64,000 nt of DNA from Galdieria partita (Eukaryota; Rhodophyta; Bangiophyceae; Galdieriales; Galdieriaceae), in NCBI GenBank assembly GCA_025991245.1, contig BQMJ01000077.1, forward strand, positions 1-64,000. Direction: 5' to 3'. The notes below the pieces were generated by a model that saw only the letters and a list, made by a program, of their open reading frames with translations, did not search any database and had not been told where the DNA came from. Below, one piece after another: positions 44,769 to 57,039 of the stretch (its first letter is position 1; the number at the start of each line of letters is the position of its first letter). A program made the position numbers and the translations under genes.

Positions 44769-46166
44769 TTACAACCATGAAGCGTATAGTGTAAACTGTT
44801 CAAGGGCAGCCTTGATTTCATTGACACAAGTGAGCAAGCTACAACGCAGTCTTCGCTTATCCAATCTCTTTCCATCCAATTGAATAATGCCGTGATCGCT
44901 CAATGAATTTTCACAGATATCCACAAACTGTGAAAAGGAAATAGTAGGTAGTTCGAGTTGACGACTGAGTTGTGTTAGTTGAGAATACAGTTCAGTAAGA
45001 GTAAACAAGGATTTTCGATTGCTGAGAACAACACAAGCCAATACCACCAATTGTTGTTGAAGGGGGAGGTTCATAATTCTGTGCTTCATAGAGGCCAAAC
45101 CACCTTTTTCTTCCAAAATCCTCGCGGCATCTTGTAATAAGAAACAATTGTGACCTTGATATTCTGAAGAGATTTTCTTTGCTGTTGACAAGAAAAGGGT
45201 TCTTATCACATCCAACGCCAGACGAATATCACCAAAACTCGCCGCAATCTTACTCGCAACCAATTGAAATACGTTTGTAAAATGTGATATAGGAATTCTT
45301 TCTAAGCAAGGATAGTTTGCCTTTGCCAAACACAAACGCTGATAAAGAATATTTTCCATTTCGTCACAACTATAAGGACTCAACGGGATGGTGAGTGGTT
45401 GAGCACAGTATAGTTTCAAGCGTGATGCAGTTCTTTCAGGAAGGTCCACTGAGTTGGCAGTAGCCAAGATACCAACGTTTGGTACCAAAAAAGGACATTC
45501 TAATAATGAGTATAAAACAGACATATCTCGAGTCACTAGAAAGTCGAGTTCTTCCAACACCAGTAAGATGTGTTGCTTTGTTTTGATGTTTTGCATTGTT
45601 CTTATCCAATGGGTTGTTCGGGTATCATTGGAATGCAATGGTACAGCATGGGTTTCCTCCATTTGAGAAGTAATCACCGAATAGATAGTTTTTGGATCCG
45701 ATATAGTAGCACAATTGACATAAATAGTATGAATATTTTGTAAACCGTATTTGGTATTACTCGTTGCTATCATTTCTAAAGCAGCTTTGACACACAACGA
45801 TTTGCCTGTTCCCGGACTACCACATAAATATAAACTCATCATGTCTTGATGATTCACCCAATTCCTTAGCATTTCAGAAATAGTGCAGATGGTTTGCTCT
45901 CTGCCAATCACTTGACATCGACTAGGCTCATAAGACAAGGAAAAGTATTGAGAAGCTGCTAATAAACTTTCTGATAATTTCACTTGATCGAGGCAGCAGT
46001 GACTGTCTTCTTTGTTGGATACGATAGTACGTGGACGTTTGATTGTTTTCACATAAGTTGTCAAGTGCATCTGCTTGGTTTCATCATTGTGGATCATATC
46101 ATTCGATAATCTCTTGGAGCTCCTAGTAGCCACCATGTCAAAGTTGATCACAATGAGAAAATGCAT
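44769..46166 (-). CDS. CDC6: CDC6/ORC1-family replication licensing ATPase
   Basis: CDC6 loads MCM2-7 with ORC and Cdt1 at replication origins in the nucleus. The single-exon frame gives 465 residues (455 if the Met at 46,136, MVATRSSKRL, is used; that form starts with a more typical basic tail). The AAA+ core shows Walker A GSPGTGKS at 116-123, Walker B LLVLEELDFL at about 201-210, sensor 1 GILATANSVD and sensor 2 GDIRLALDVIR. A winged-helix region follows (LPLQQQLVVLACVVLS to the C-terminus). The usual DExD of Walker B reads EELD here. Length and lack of a BAH domain favour CDC6 over ORC1. Three GGCGGG elements lie upstream. Confidence 0.92.
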   Translation of the reverse strand: MHFLIVINFDMVATRSSKRLSNDMIHNDETKQMHLTTYVKTIKRPRTIVSNKEDSHCCLDQVKLSESLLAASQYFSLSYEPSRCQVIGREQTICTISEMLRNWVNHQDMMSLYLCGSPGTGKSLCVKAALEMIATSNTKYGLQNIHTIYVNCATISDPKTIYSVITSQMEETHAVPLHSNDTRTTHWIRTMQNIKTKQHILLVLEELDFLVTRDMSVLYSLLECPFLVPNVGILATANSVDLPERTASRLKLYCAQPLTIPLSPYSCDEMENILYQRLCLAKANYPCLERIPISHFTNVFQLVASKIAASFGDIRLALDVIRTLFLSTAKKISSEYQGHNCFLLQDAARILEEKGGLASMKHRIMNLPLQQQLVVLACVVLSNRKSLFTLTELYSQLTQLSRQLELPTISFSQFVDICENSLSDHGIIQLDGKRLDKRRLRCSLLTCVNEIKAALEQFTLYASWL

Positions 46167-46197
46167 CGTTGATCGTCATTTAAGGTTAGCAATGAAC

Positions 46198-46313
46198 AAG
46201 GCGGGTCATTCAATCCTCGCTTGAATCCTCTCTCTCTCTCTCTCTTTCGCTCTCCCAAGGGAGGGCATAGGCGGGCCATCATAAGATGTGAAATCGTGGG
46301 TTAGCCCGCCTTT
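46198..46313 (-). promoter_or_regulatory. Cluster of E2F-like elements upstream of CDC6
   Basis: AGGCGGG occurs at 46,199-46,205 and 46,269-46,275, and its reverse complement CCCGCCT at 46,305-46,311. A CT tract sits between them at 46,229-46,250. GGCGGG is the core of E2F/DP sites (TTTSSCGC class). Position 30-180 bp upstream of a gene that E2F controls in plants and animals makes a regulatory role likely, though the flanking T/A run of the full consensus is imperfect. Confidence 0.55.
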
Positions 46314-46415
46314 GTATTCCAGTGATCATTCCATGAATCCATACCAAACCCAACTTTTATTCTTTACGAGTAAAACAAACTTACACTCTTCCAACCATAT
46401 GTCATCGAAGCACAA

Positions 46416-47077
46416 CTAGGCCTTTACATAGTGGACATTGACCAACTTTGGAAAATTCCTCTTGAGTCTATGAATAATCTCCAAACGAACGGAATCTACT
46501 GCTGCACCTCCTCCGCTCATCTTTAAAGAGACACTCGGTGAAGGGCTATCCGTTCCATATATGCCAACCAACTCTATTTTGCCTCCAGCAATCTTCAAAA
46601 AAGGACGAACTTCATCCAATACATTGTCTACATTTTGTTCGTTAAGTTCTGGTCCCATAGTTTCCTCTTGAATAACCGCCTCAATTTCCGGTATCTTCTC
46701 CTTTAAACGTGTTTCGATTCCCATTCTTAAAGTGACCGTAGAACTTGGACAAGAACCACAAGCACCTTCCAGCGATAACCTTACAGTGGCCCCATCTATA
46801 CCTACTAGTGAGACATTACCTCCATCTGCAATAAGATATGGTCTCAATTCCTCAAGTACTTGTTCTACGTTTTCCTTTGTCAAAGGTAAGGCACCTACGT
46901 ACTCTCAATATACAGTTGTACAGTGTGCACAATCTTACCATTGGAAGATACTTGGACTCGAGTATTTTTAAGACGCGTTGGTTGACAACAAATATGCTGT
47001 CTGTTTTGAAAACTATGAAAAGCAAAGGAGGAGGAGCGACGAGGTTTATGAGAAAAGCCAAAGAGAAATCCCAACAT
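46416..47077 (-). CDS. NFU: NFU-type iron-sulfur scaffold, plastid-targeted
   Basis: NFU proteins receive and pass on Fe-S clusters in plastids. Two exons (47,077-46,939 and 46,894-46,416; 44-nt intron GTAAGA...GTAG) give 205 residues. Exon 1 encodes a transit-like leader beginning MLGFLFGFSHKPRRSSSFAF. The first NFU domain (KENVEQVLEELRPYLIADGG) carries the cluster motif CGSC. A second NFU-like domain (NVDNVLDEVRPFLKIAGG) lacks both cysteines, as in plant plastid NFU1-3. The start lies only 22 nt beyond the stop of the RUVBL1 gene, so its promoter must overlap the RUVBL1 3' end. Confidence 0.92.
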
Positions 47078-47099
47078 GTTGACCTTTTCACAATCCGAT

Positions 47100-48619
<1,520 letters not shown>

Positions 48620-49626
48620 CAATGGGCAATGACAATTGTATTTTCAGCATAAAGAGAGAGAGAGAGAGAAAAAAGAATGGGTTGAATATTGTCTATGACC
48701 TTGGTTGATAGAGAACGCTTTTAGAATCCTATGAAATATGAACCAATATAGTATATTGTCTTTTCTATTGGTTGCTCAGATCCAATCAATATCTAATAAT
48801 GAGAGAAGACTGTAATGTGCTATGAAAAAGCAACTACCTTGAACAACAACATGAAATGAGAGATCCCATTGAAAGAGTTCATTGGTTGACGATAATGGCG
48901 CCCAAAGGATAAGCATTTTTCTTCCCATGAGAGCGGCGATGATCATGTCGTGTTGGGCGCCTTTTTCCAACGTAAGTACTTTTGGATATCGTCTTGTTGG
49001 TAGCTTTATTTGGTTGGATGAAAAAGATGATATTGTTCAGTTCTGCTACAGAATACAATAGTGTTGAGAAATCATCTATTCTGACTTGCCATCGTAACAA
49101 GACTAGATATAGGTGTTTTCCTGAACTGACTTTGTTCTTTTAGGTTTCTCATTTTCGTTGATTGAACAAGTGAGTTGGTTACTCTTGTCTCTGGAACTAT
49201 GATGATGAGTATATGTTTGCTGACACCTCTTGTATGAGAGTTGACTCTCGATGAACGCAAATATCGACTCTGAGTGGAGGAGAGGCATTGGGAATAGTCT
49301 TATTGTGCTAGGAGGATACTAATGAACTTGACAATTAGGTAGACTGGAAAGGTCAAGGTATAGGTGTTGATAGGAGGTTTTCACAAACTAGGTTGAAAGA
49401 GTCGATATCTCTTTTTCCATAATGGATTGAATCTAGTTTATTGTTTTCATAACAGGGGGGTGAATGGTCATATAGTGAAAAATGGTTGGTTTGATGGATT
49501 CTTGTAGAACATTGAATCCTAATACATCTACAATAAGACACATTTTTCCATTCACATAAAAACACATACAGAATGGCAGAATAATCAATCCTTGTAGAGC
49601 TATTCACAAACAATTTCCCAAAGCCA
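48620..49626. other. 1-kb intergenic region upstream of RUVBL1
   Basis: No gene recognised. An AG tract at 48,654-48,670 lies 35-50 bp from the RUVBL1 start. A perfect 9-bp inverted repeat is at 48,897-48,905 and 48,953-48,961. Small frames on the minus strand (48,776-48,970, 48,879-49,100, 49,353-49,613) overlap one another and lack motifs. Confidence 0.5.
48897..48961. repeat. GGCGCCCAA / TTGGGCGCC inverted repeat
   Basis: Two perfect 9-bp arms separated by 47 nt, strikingly GC-rich for this region and followed by a T run. It could be a pair of E2F-like sites in opposite orientation (each arm is one base from GGCGCCAAA), a structured RNA stem, or both. Confidence 0.6.
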
Positions 49627-50718
49627 TCAAATATTCTCAGAAAGAGAATCAGCTCTCATCTTTCTCCACTGCGTACTTTTCTTCTTTCGTTCGTGATAAA
49701 CTGCTTTGGTAGAAGAAGAATGACGAGTTGTATTCCGAGACGATGAGTTCATATTCGTAGTAGATTCTGTTACACTCAATGACTGGATATCTTTGGAATT
49801 CGTTCTTTTAATCCACATTTTGGACTCGGGCTTTACCAGTCGCTGGAAACGTTCTTGATATGGAAAATGTTTCCATCTCCAAGGCTCAACGCGAACAAAG
49901 TTGCTCGGTGCCATTCTGTTGAATGCTTTTTCATCAGCAAGCACTTTGGCTTCACAAAACTCGTCAGGAACATGAGTCACTGATGATGAGTAATTGTTTG
50001 AATCCTTGCTTTGTTGTAAATGCATATTATAAACGAACATATTGTTGTTCTTTCTTTTTCTCCTGTTGGTTAAACTGCTCTTTCTTGGTTGAGGAGTATC
50101 TGAGGAGTCCTGATAGGTGGATTTTGATATATTTTCTGAATCCGCTTCAGTATCGACAAGTGAAATATCATGAACACTATCATCTTTGGAGTTTCCATTA
50201 TCTTCACTTTTCTTGGCTATCACTGAAGAAGAATTCAAGTTATCATCCATCGATAAGGTTTGTTGTGACTTGAAACTAGACACACGTTGAGGAAAGCTAC
50301 GAGAACTCCTCTTTTTCTTGTCACTACCAAGATCTTGAAACGACCCATCCGACAAGTTGCTTGCTCTCCCTTCCATATACTCTTGTCTAAATTTGTTCAG
50401 AAACCCTCCATCAACCACTTCATCGATATCTTCCCAGTCTACTTGTTTTCTATTCTTGCTTTGTTGCCCTTTCCCCAGAGCATTATTCGATAATCCTCCA
50501 TCAGCTTGTTCTTTTGAAGAATCTTTTTCAACACAACAAAAAAAGAACAGTCCTTTTCTTGTACACTTGTGAGCTACACAACCTGATGGTGTCCAAATAC
50601 TTGTAAAACTTTGTTGAGTTGCACATTCCCAGTCATGAGTTGCCAACCTACCGTGACAAAAACAGACTCTTTTTACCAAGACATTTTTCCAGAAAAGTAC
50701 TTTTATGAAAAGAAGCAA
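49627..50718 (-). CDS. Hypothetical protein, Ser/Asn-rich, possibly plastid-targeted
   Basis: 363 residues in one open frame. The first ~65 residues are Cys-, Lys- and aromatic-rich and hydrophobic at the start (MLLFIKVLFWKNVLVKR), which could be a targeting leader. An acidic motif follows (VDWEDIDEVVDGGFLNKFRQ), then a long low-complexity Ser/Asp/Asn-rich region. Near the C-terminus is an aromatic/basic patch, FVRVEPWRWKHFPYQERFQ, the most likely conserved core. No family recognised. It sits 106 bp downstream of the golgin gene in the same direction. Confidence 0.6.
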   Translation of the reverse strand: MLLFIKVLFWKNVLVKRVCFCHGRLATHDWECATQQSFTSIWTPSGCVAHKCTRKGLFFFCCVEKDSSKEQADGGLSNNALGKGQQSKNRKQVDWEDIDEVVDGGFLNKFRQEYMEGRASNLSDGSFQDLGSDKKKRSSRSFPQRVSSFKSQQTLSMDDNLNSSSVIAKKSEDNGNSKDDSVHDISLVDTEADSENISKSTYQDSSDTPQPRKSSLTNRRKRKNNNMFVYNMHLQQSKDSNNYSSSVTHVPDEFCEAKVLADEKAFNRMAPSNFVRVEPWRWKHFPYQERFQRLVKPESKMWIKRTNSKDIQSLSVTESTTNMNSSSRNTTRHSSSTKAVYHERKKKSTQWRKMRADSLSENI

Positions 50719-50824
50719 AAGCTTTCAAAGGTACAGGACTTGTAACGTAATACAAACTGGGTGACGGGTGATGATTGCATGGCCACTCCATCCTTTCTCA
50801 AAAGAATGTACAATCCAAACATTT

Positions 50825-52553
50825 TTAAGAGAAACGAACGGAATAGCTATTGGATGACGACAAACTTAGAATAAAGAAAATATTCATCAAGAAAATATAA
50901 ACAAAGAGAGAAAACCGAATGAGGGGTTCGCGTCTTAAAATAAGTAAACAAAGAGCTAAGAAGCGGTCCAATACTTTGAGCAATTTTTGAACTATTCGAG
51001 GTGCTCTTCTTATTCTAAGAGGTCGATAATTGGAACTTTCAGATAAATTCCAATCTCCTGTAGAGTAACCTGAAGTATTATTCCGCTGCATCGAATCAAC
51101 TGTCATAGCTTCCAACTGTGAGGCTCGACGTCTCTCGGTATCTAATTGCGAACTTAACACACGAGCAGTGCTTCGAAGACTTTCAATCTGATTTTGTTTT
51201 TCTAATAATGAGTCAGTCATTTGTTTGAGTTTGTCTTCCAGTACTTGAATATTCTCTTCCACCATCGGTACGAAAGGACGAGTCTCTTTGGATGTCACAG
51301 TATCCGATGGCACTGCATGTAGATGAGCTTCTGCCTGTTCTTGAAAAGTTGTCCATTGTCTTTCTAAACGATTAATCTTCTCATCACGTTCTTCCAGCTG
51401 TTGAGATAACCAATCTACTCGTTCCATCCATGCTACAGTACAGTACATTAATTTCTCTTCTTTCTATAAAATAAAAGTGTTTACCTTGCTTCTCTGCATC
51501 CCAAGTTGAATAATTCTGTATGTTTTCCAACTTTTGCTGTACTTGAGTAGAACGACTTGTTTCCATCTCCAAATGATATTCCAGTTCCTGAATTCTACTA
51601 GCAAGATTCTTATTTTCTTGCTGTTCCATAAACAAGTTTTTCTCCAATTCGGCTTCCCTTTCTTGAAATGCAAAGAATTGAGCTTCCCATTCATGAGCCT
51701 TTTCTTGGTAAGCACTTGTCGTAGCTTGATGTGATGTCTTCTCCTTTTCCAACTCTTCTGATAGTCTCCTTATTTCTTCATGTACAGAAAAATTCAAATC
51801 TTGTTGTTCTTGCGTCTTTCTTTCCAGTTCCTCTTGCAATTGATTCGCTTTCTGCTGCCAACTTGTGCATTCTTCCGTTAGTTGTTTCATTCTCTCTTCT
51901 AGTTCTGCTAGTGCTACCTTGTATGCTTCTATTGCGTCTTCCTTTTCTCTTCCAAGTTGTTGCAACTGCCAATCGAATTGTTCCACCTTTCTTTCCAACT
52001 TCCATATTTGCTCATTCTTTTCTTCTTCCAACTGCCGATAACGCTTTCTTTCTTCACCCAACTCGAACTGTAATTCTTCCAACAGTTCTTTTGCCTTTTG
52101 TAACTGTCTTGCATAACCATTTCTTTCCTTGGTAACTTGTGCTAGTTGGTTTTTCAATTCATTGTAACGAAAAGAATCCGACTGACGACCTTCTCTACGA
52201 AAAGAAGAAACTACTTTGGCATCGTCAGTAACAAAAGCAATATCAGTAAACTCGTCATCGGTTTCCTTGGATGGTGGTTGGGTCCTATAAACTGAAGTTT
52301 GTGTATTGTTGTCAGTTTCAGTATACTTTGAGCTTGTGTTGTTTTCCAAAGAATTATTATTTTGAAGAGTGGCACCATATTTTTCTGAATGTTGGTGAAG
52401 AGACGAAGGTGGCAACGAAGGAGTTGAGTCATTTTCGTCATCTTCCCATTCCGAACTTTCCAAAGCTACCTTTCGTGAATAGTTGGCAACATTCTCATCA
52501 AATGACTCCAAAAAGTCTTCCGCTTTCTTAAGTGTTCGTTGAATAAACGACAT
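50825..52553 (-). CDS. Golgin-84-like coiled-coil Golgi tether
   Basis: Two exons (52,553-51,485 and 51,432-50,825; 52-nt intron) give 558 residues. The N-terminus MSFIQRTLKKAEDFLESFDE matches the short conserved start of golgin-84/plant GC1 proteins. Residues ~130-440 are almost unbroken heptad coiled coil rich in Glu, Lys and Gln (for example LEELQFELGEERKRYRQLEE). The end has a basic stretch and one C-terminal membrane anchor (FSLFVYIFLMNIFFILSL), giving a tail-anchored protein facing the cytosol. Golgin-84 tethers COPI vesicles within the Golgi stack. Assignment rests on architecture and the N-terminus, since coiled coils diverge fast. Confidence 0.82.
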
Positions 52554-52720
52554 TCAAGTGGGATTGTCTCTGTTTTTGGATAATCGACAGCAGCCAAGTT
52601 GGAATTTCATCGAGTTGGTCACATAAAGAAGTTGAGATTCTTGTATCCACACAACTACGGGAATAACTCCAAGAGAGATATTCCAAACAATAGAATAGAT
52701 CTTCCTAACAACGAATTGCT

Positions 52721-54439
52721 TTATACGTTTGACTTTTCATATGTAAATAAAGAATGAACGTTTCCTTCCAACTGAGCTGCCGGAGTACGAAGCTGCATAC
52801 GTAACTTTCCTTGATCAATGTATTCATGCAACTGTTCAATACTCAACACGCCCATATCTTGAAACCCGTGACGAACACCACTTAACAAATAAGGAACATA
52901 TCTTTTGATACTTCCTTTATCAATGACTGCTCCACTAACACCCTGGGCTACTTTTACACGATCGTCTTCAGAAAAATAACGAAGTGCAGAGCCTTTTTTC
53001 ATAGCTTCAGCTGAGCCCATGCCACGATATCGTTTAAGACGAATGCCATCCTTGTAGAAATATTCTCCAGGAGCTTCTTCCGTTCCAGCCAACATACTTC
53101 CTAACATCACAGTAGATGCACCACAACAAAGTCCTTTGATAATATGGCCAATCGAAGATACTCCTCCATCGGCTATACAGGGAATATGATACTGCTTACA
53201 CACTCGAGAGACCTTTGGATAACCAATCATAAAAAGCATCATCAAAATATAATCAATATACCTTATAGACTGCCGTCGCCTGCGGCCTTCCACAGGCCAT
53301 CACTTCTTGAGTAGTACAAATAGAACCACAACCCATACCAACACGAATGGCATCAGCACCAGCTTGAATTAGATGATAAGCTTGACTCTGAGTAGCAACA
53401 TTGCCACAAATAACTTCTAAGCTTGGATACTTGGTCTTGATATATCTTAGCATCTCCAACTGAAATATCGAGTCGCCTTGTGATGAATCTAACACAATAC
53501 AATCAACTCCAACTTCTATCAAAGACTCCAACCGCTCTCGATCTTCATGACGAGTACCAATAGCAGCAGCACAAAGTAACTTTTTGTTCTTCACATCTTT
53601 ACTGGCTTCTGGAAAATCCCTATTCTTTGTTAAATCTGTCCTGGAAACCAGACCTACTAAGCAACCATCGCAATCAACAATAGGCAATTTTCCCTTTTTG
53701 GAAACTTTTAAAGTCTCATTGGCTTGATCTAACGTGCATCCTTGAGGTGCAGTTACCAATTCTGACGTCATCACTTCCGATAAAGGCGTAGTCCAATCTT
53801 TCACAAACTCTACATCTCTCTTGGTTACTATTCCCAAGAGTCGACTTCCCATTCTACCATCTTCCGTAATAGGAATGCCCATGAATCCGTACTTTTTCTT
53901 CAACTCATATGCATCAGCAACAGTATGAAACGGTGCCAGGGTTTTTGGATCAGTGATAAAACCATTTTCAAAGCGCTTGACTCTTTCTACTTCTTTCTTT
54001 TGTTCCTTTACAGAATTGTTGCAGTGAATAACTCCAATACCACCTTGAAGTGCCATTGCAATTGCCTTTCTTAACGGTTAACAAAGGAAAACTCACTCGG
54101 AAAACTTTGCAATTAAATACCATTTCACTTTCAGTTACAGTGTCCATAGGAGAGCTGACCAAAGGTGCATTCAAAGTTATACTCTTTGTCAATTTCGTAG
54201 TCAAATTAACTTGGTCGTGTTTGAAATATATATGTCCGGGAAGCAAAATAAAATCATTGTAGGAATACCCGTAACAGTTCTACCAAAGCAAACCGTTCAT
54301 AAAACCACTGCAATACAAGTAAGTTTCTTACTTGAGGATTATCGAAAACTTGAGCTGCAGTTGCACCGTCCTTGAAAGGAAAGAGTTCTTCTTCACTATA
54401 TAGCAAAGTACTTTCCGCACCGTTGGCAATCGGCGACAT
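52721..54439 (-). CDS. IMPDH: Inosine-5'-monophosphate dehydrogenase
   Basis: IMPDH oxidises IMP to XMP with NAD+, the committed step of GTP synthesis. Four exons (54,439-54,332; 54,279-54,121; 54,065-53,262; 53,212-52,721) with introns of 52, 55 and 49 nt, all phase 0, give 520 residues. The order is [20 protein letters not shown], then two CBS domains (from [11 protein letters not shown] to [17 protein letters not shown]), [17 protein letters not shown], the catalytic loop [10 protein letters not shown] with its Cys, ATAVYK, IADGG, the flap region [12 protein letters not shown] and VAQGVSGAV. Introns 1 and 2 use an AG that is not the first after the donor. This is the eukaryotic CBS-containing form. 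An E2F-type word lies upstream at 54,657. Confidence 0.96.
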
Positions 54440-54656
54440 TCCTCACTCTATCAACAATAACAATCCCAACTAGCCAAGATGCATTCAAGTAAAACGACGA
54501 CTCGTTACGTCATCAAGTCCATAGCGTGAGACAAACAACTCATGCACTGAACGAAACGAGTTTTGTTTGTTTTCCTTTCGTGAACAAAATAAATTCACAA
54601 AGGACTCGTGCATATATAGTCCAAGTTGCATTTTTCTACACAGTTGCATCCAAAAA

Positions 54657-54668
54657 TGGCGCCAAAAA
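54657..54668 (-). promoter_or_regulatory. E2F-like element upstream of IMPDH
   Basis: TGGCGCCAAAAA matches the E2F consensus TTTGGCGCC (reverse complement). It lies about 220 bp upstream of the IMPDH start, in the gap after the SerRS stop. The rest of 54,440-54,747 has no gene. Confidence 0.5.
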
Positions 54669-54747
54669 GTGACCTATTCCGTTCTATGCTTTGATTGATG
54701 AGAGAGAAGATAGAATAGAAAATTTTGGAAAAAGTCACAAACAGACT

Positions 54748-56306
54748 TTATTCAATAGTCTTTCGATTTCCCATATAACTTTGAAGTGGTTCTGGAATAA
54801 GAATTTTACCATTAGGAAGCTGAAAATTTTCTAAAATGGTAATGATCATACGAGGTATAGCACAAGCTGTAGCATTCAAGGTATGAACATAATGAATATC
54901 GCCTTGTTTGTCACGATAACGAATATTTAACCTCCTCGACTGATAATCAGTACAATTAGATGCACTGCTTATTTCACCAAAACTACTTCTTCCAGGCATC
55001 CAAGCTTCTACATCCAATTTCCGATAGGCAGGATTTCCCAAGTCTTGTGAAGGCATATCCAACACACGATAAGAAAACCCTAAAGAAGAAAACATTTCCT
55101 AATCATCATATTTGTCATAATAGCGTCATCTCACAAACAACATATGCTCTCCATTTTACATACCATTTGAATATTCAAAAGTTCTTCAAGGATAACGTCA
55201 CTCTGACATGGATTACACAAGACAAACATTTCCACCTTTGAAAATTGATGAACTCTGTACAGTCCTTTTGAAGCCTGACCAGCAGAACCAACTTCTTTTC
55301 GAAAACAATGACCAAACGCAACCATACGTATAGGAAGACTTTGTTCATCCAAAATTCGGTTCATATAATAACCCGCAAGTGGAATTTCTGCAGTTCCAAC
55401 CAAGCAGAGATCACTCTCTTCCACTCGATATATCTGTGATGCTTCACCACGTGGCTGAAACCCACATGCTTGAACAACTTCTGTCCTTACCAAGTCTGGA
55501 GTAGATAAGGGCGTAAAACCTTTGGATACGACATGGTTCAATGACCAGTTGATTAGAGCGACTTCCAATAAGGCAGCAGCATTTTTTAAATAATAAAACT
55601 TCTGTCCACTAACTTTTGCTGCACTTTCAAAATCTGCAAGGTCTAGACTTTCTGTAATCAGTAGATGATTGTACTTTTGTTCCGACTGAGCTGAATGAGT
55701 TGGAGGAACAACTTGTAAAACACGAGCTTGTTCTTCATTTCCTATAGGAACTTTAGGATGTGTCAGATTGGGTACTTTGCTAGCCTCGAGAAACAATGCT
55801 TCTTCTATTGTTTCCAATTGCTTTTCCAATTCGGCAACTTGTGCCTTTAGTATCTTTCCCCGCTCTTTATAGAGATTGCTTTCTTCTGCCAAAGAAGTAT
55901 TGGCTATATTTTTGAGTCTTTCTGCTACTTGATTTCTTTCTTTTCTGAGTTGTTGGATGCGGGAGATGAGTTCGCACTGTTTATTATACAGAGACTTTAT
56001 ACCATCCAGGTCTATTTGTAAACCTCTATTGCGGATATTTTCTCTGTATAACTCCAGGTGATCACAAAAGTATTTAAAATCTAGAATATTTCTAGTTGGA
56101 GCACTCTTGGCAGAGTTGACTGTCTTTTCTGTCACACAATACCAAAGGGGAGAAGGAGTTGTTCGTTTTCTAGTCCAGAAACGACAAATATGGTAACGAG
56201 TGCATCCGTAGATTGTTCTCTTTTCAACAAGTGAAAAGTATTTTGGAGAAGAGCTGCGAACCATGAAAGAAGAATAGGAAGATCCATGAAAAGAAATCAC
56301 AAACAT
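54748..56306 (-). CDS. SARS2: Seryl-tRNA synthetase, organellar (bacterial type)
   Basis: Charges tRNA-Ser with serine. Two exons (56,306-55,164 and 55,098-54,748; 65-nt intron) give 497 residues. About 75 N-terminal residues, Ser/Arg/Tyr-rich and starting [14 protein letters not shown], form a likely plastid and/or mitochondrial leader. The tRNA-binding helical arm follows ([20 protein letters not shown] to [12 protein letters not shown]). The class II core has TAEIPLAG, motif 2 [20 protein letters not shown] and FSKVEMF, and motif 3 near [17 protein letters not shown]. The GSAGQ form is bacterial/organellar rather than eukaryotic cytosolic. It faces away from the PREY-like gene; 56,307-56,472 is the shared promoter region. 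Confidence 0.94.
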
Positions 56307-56472
56307 TCAAATACGTAATTTCAGTTGCCAAAATAAGGACGAACGATGGAAGAAGATTCTGTAGAAAACAACTATACATTTTGAAAACTTGTAATAGATA
56401 TGGAAAAATAATATAGTAAGAGAGCTCAAGTAGACAATTAGATATATGGACAATATGCGATGATGGCTTTCG

Positions 56473-56901
56473 ATGATGATGGCTTGTCGGAGGAAATGTC
56501 TAAAAAGCAATCCATGCTGGAAACCTTTGACAACCTGTCTTGCAAAGGTTCACTTGTTTCAACGTTGTATTTCCACTCACACTGTACTGTTACAACAGTT
56601 TCGAGAAGAGTGGTTGAGGTTTTTAGTGTGCCCCGTCTCCAAACAACCTCTTCGTTATGACTCGGTAGGTTGAAACTCTGTAGATGAATGTACAAATAGC
56701 ATACTTTCAATGATATAGAAAAAGAATGAACTGGTCAATGATTCCTTGTTCATCCGATACCCAGTAGGTGGAACCCAAAACCTTTTTGTTCTAACCAAAG
56801 TGCCATGGTAGATTCGTGACGGTATACCGCTATTAACTCCTTGGGATGGAAACAAAGAAACGGAGCAAATATCAATAGAAACTTCACAGAGAAAAGTTTA
56901 A
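56473..56901 (+). CDS. PREY/Trm112-like small zinc-ribbon-type protein, mitochondrial
   Basis: Three exons (56,473-56,664; 56,719-56,763; 56,812-56,901; introns of 54 and 48 nt) give 108 residues. The core reads FLVCPVSKQPLRYDS, NELVNDSLFIRYPIRDGIPL and LTPWDGNK, which is the Trm112/YcaR-like fold and most like PREY (PYURF), including the N-EL and RYPI-DGIP pattern. PREY is a mitochondrial chaperone for methyltransferases of coenzyme Q and complex I assembly. The leader (MMMACRRKCLKSNPCW, later TCLAKVHLFQRC) is basic and suits mitochondrial import. Without splicing out the second intron the frame stops before RDGIP. Start choice among the Met codons at 56,473 and just after is open. Confidence 0.85.
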
Positions 56902-57039
56902 ATGTCATATTGGTTGACCCAACAAGTGGCCAAGTTGTAGTACAAAATATGGACAAGAGTCACACCTCAACTGCATAGTATGATTGAATTGTTGTCTTTT
57001 ATTCCATTTTGGTTGTATTGACAAGAATGAAGAAAAGGA

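Noticed and set aside
51731-52135. 134-codon plus-strand frame opposite golgin-84
   Set aside because: Its Leu/Phe/Val-rich content is the antisense image of the Glu/Lys-rich coiled coil.
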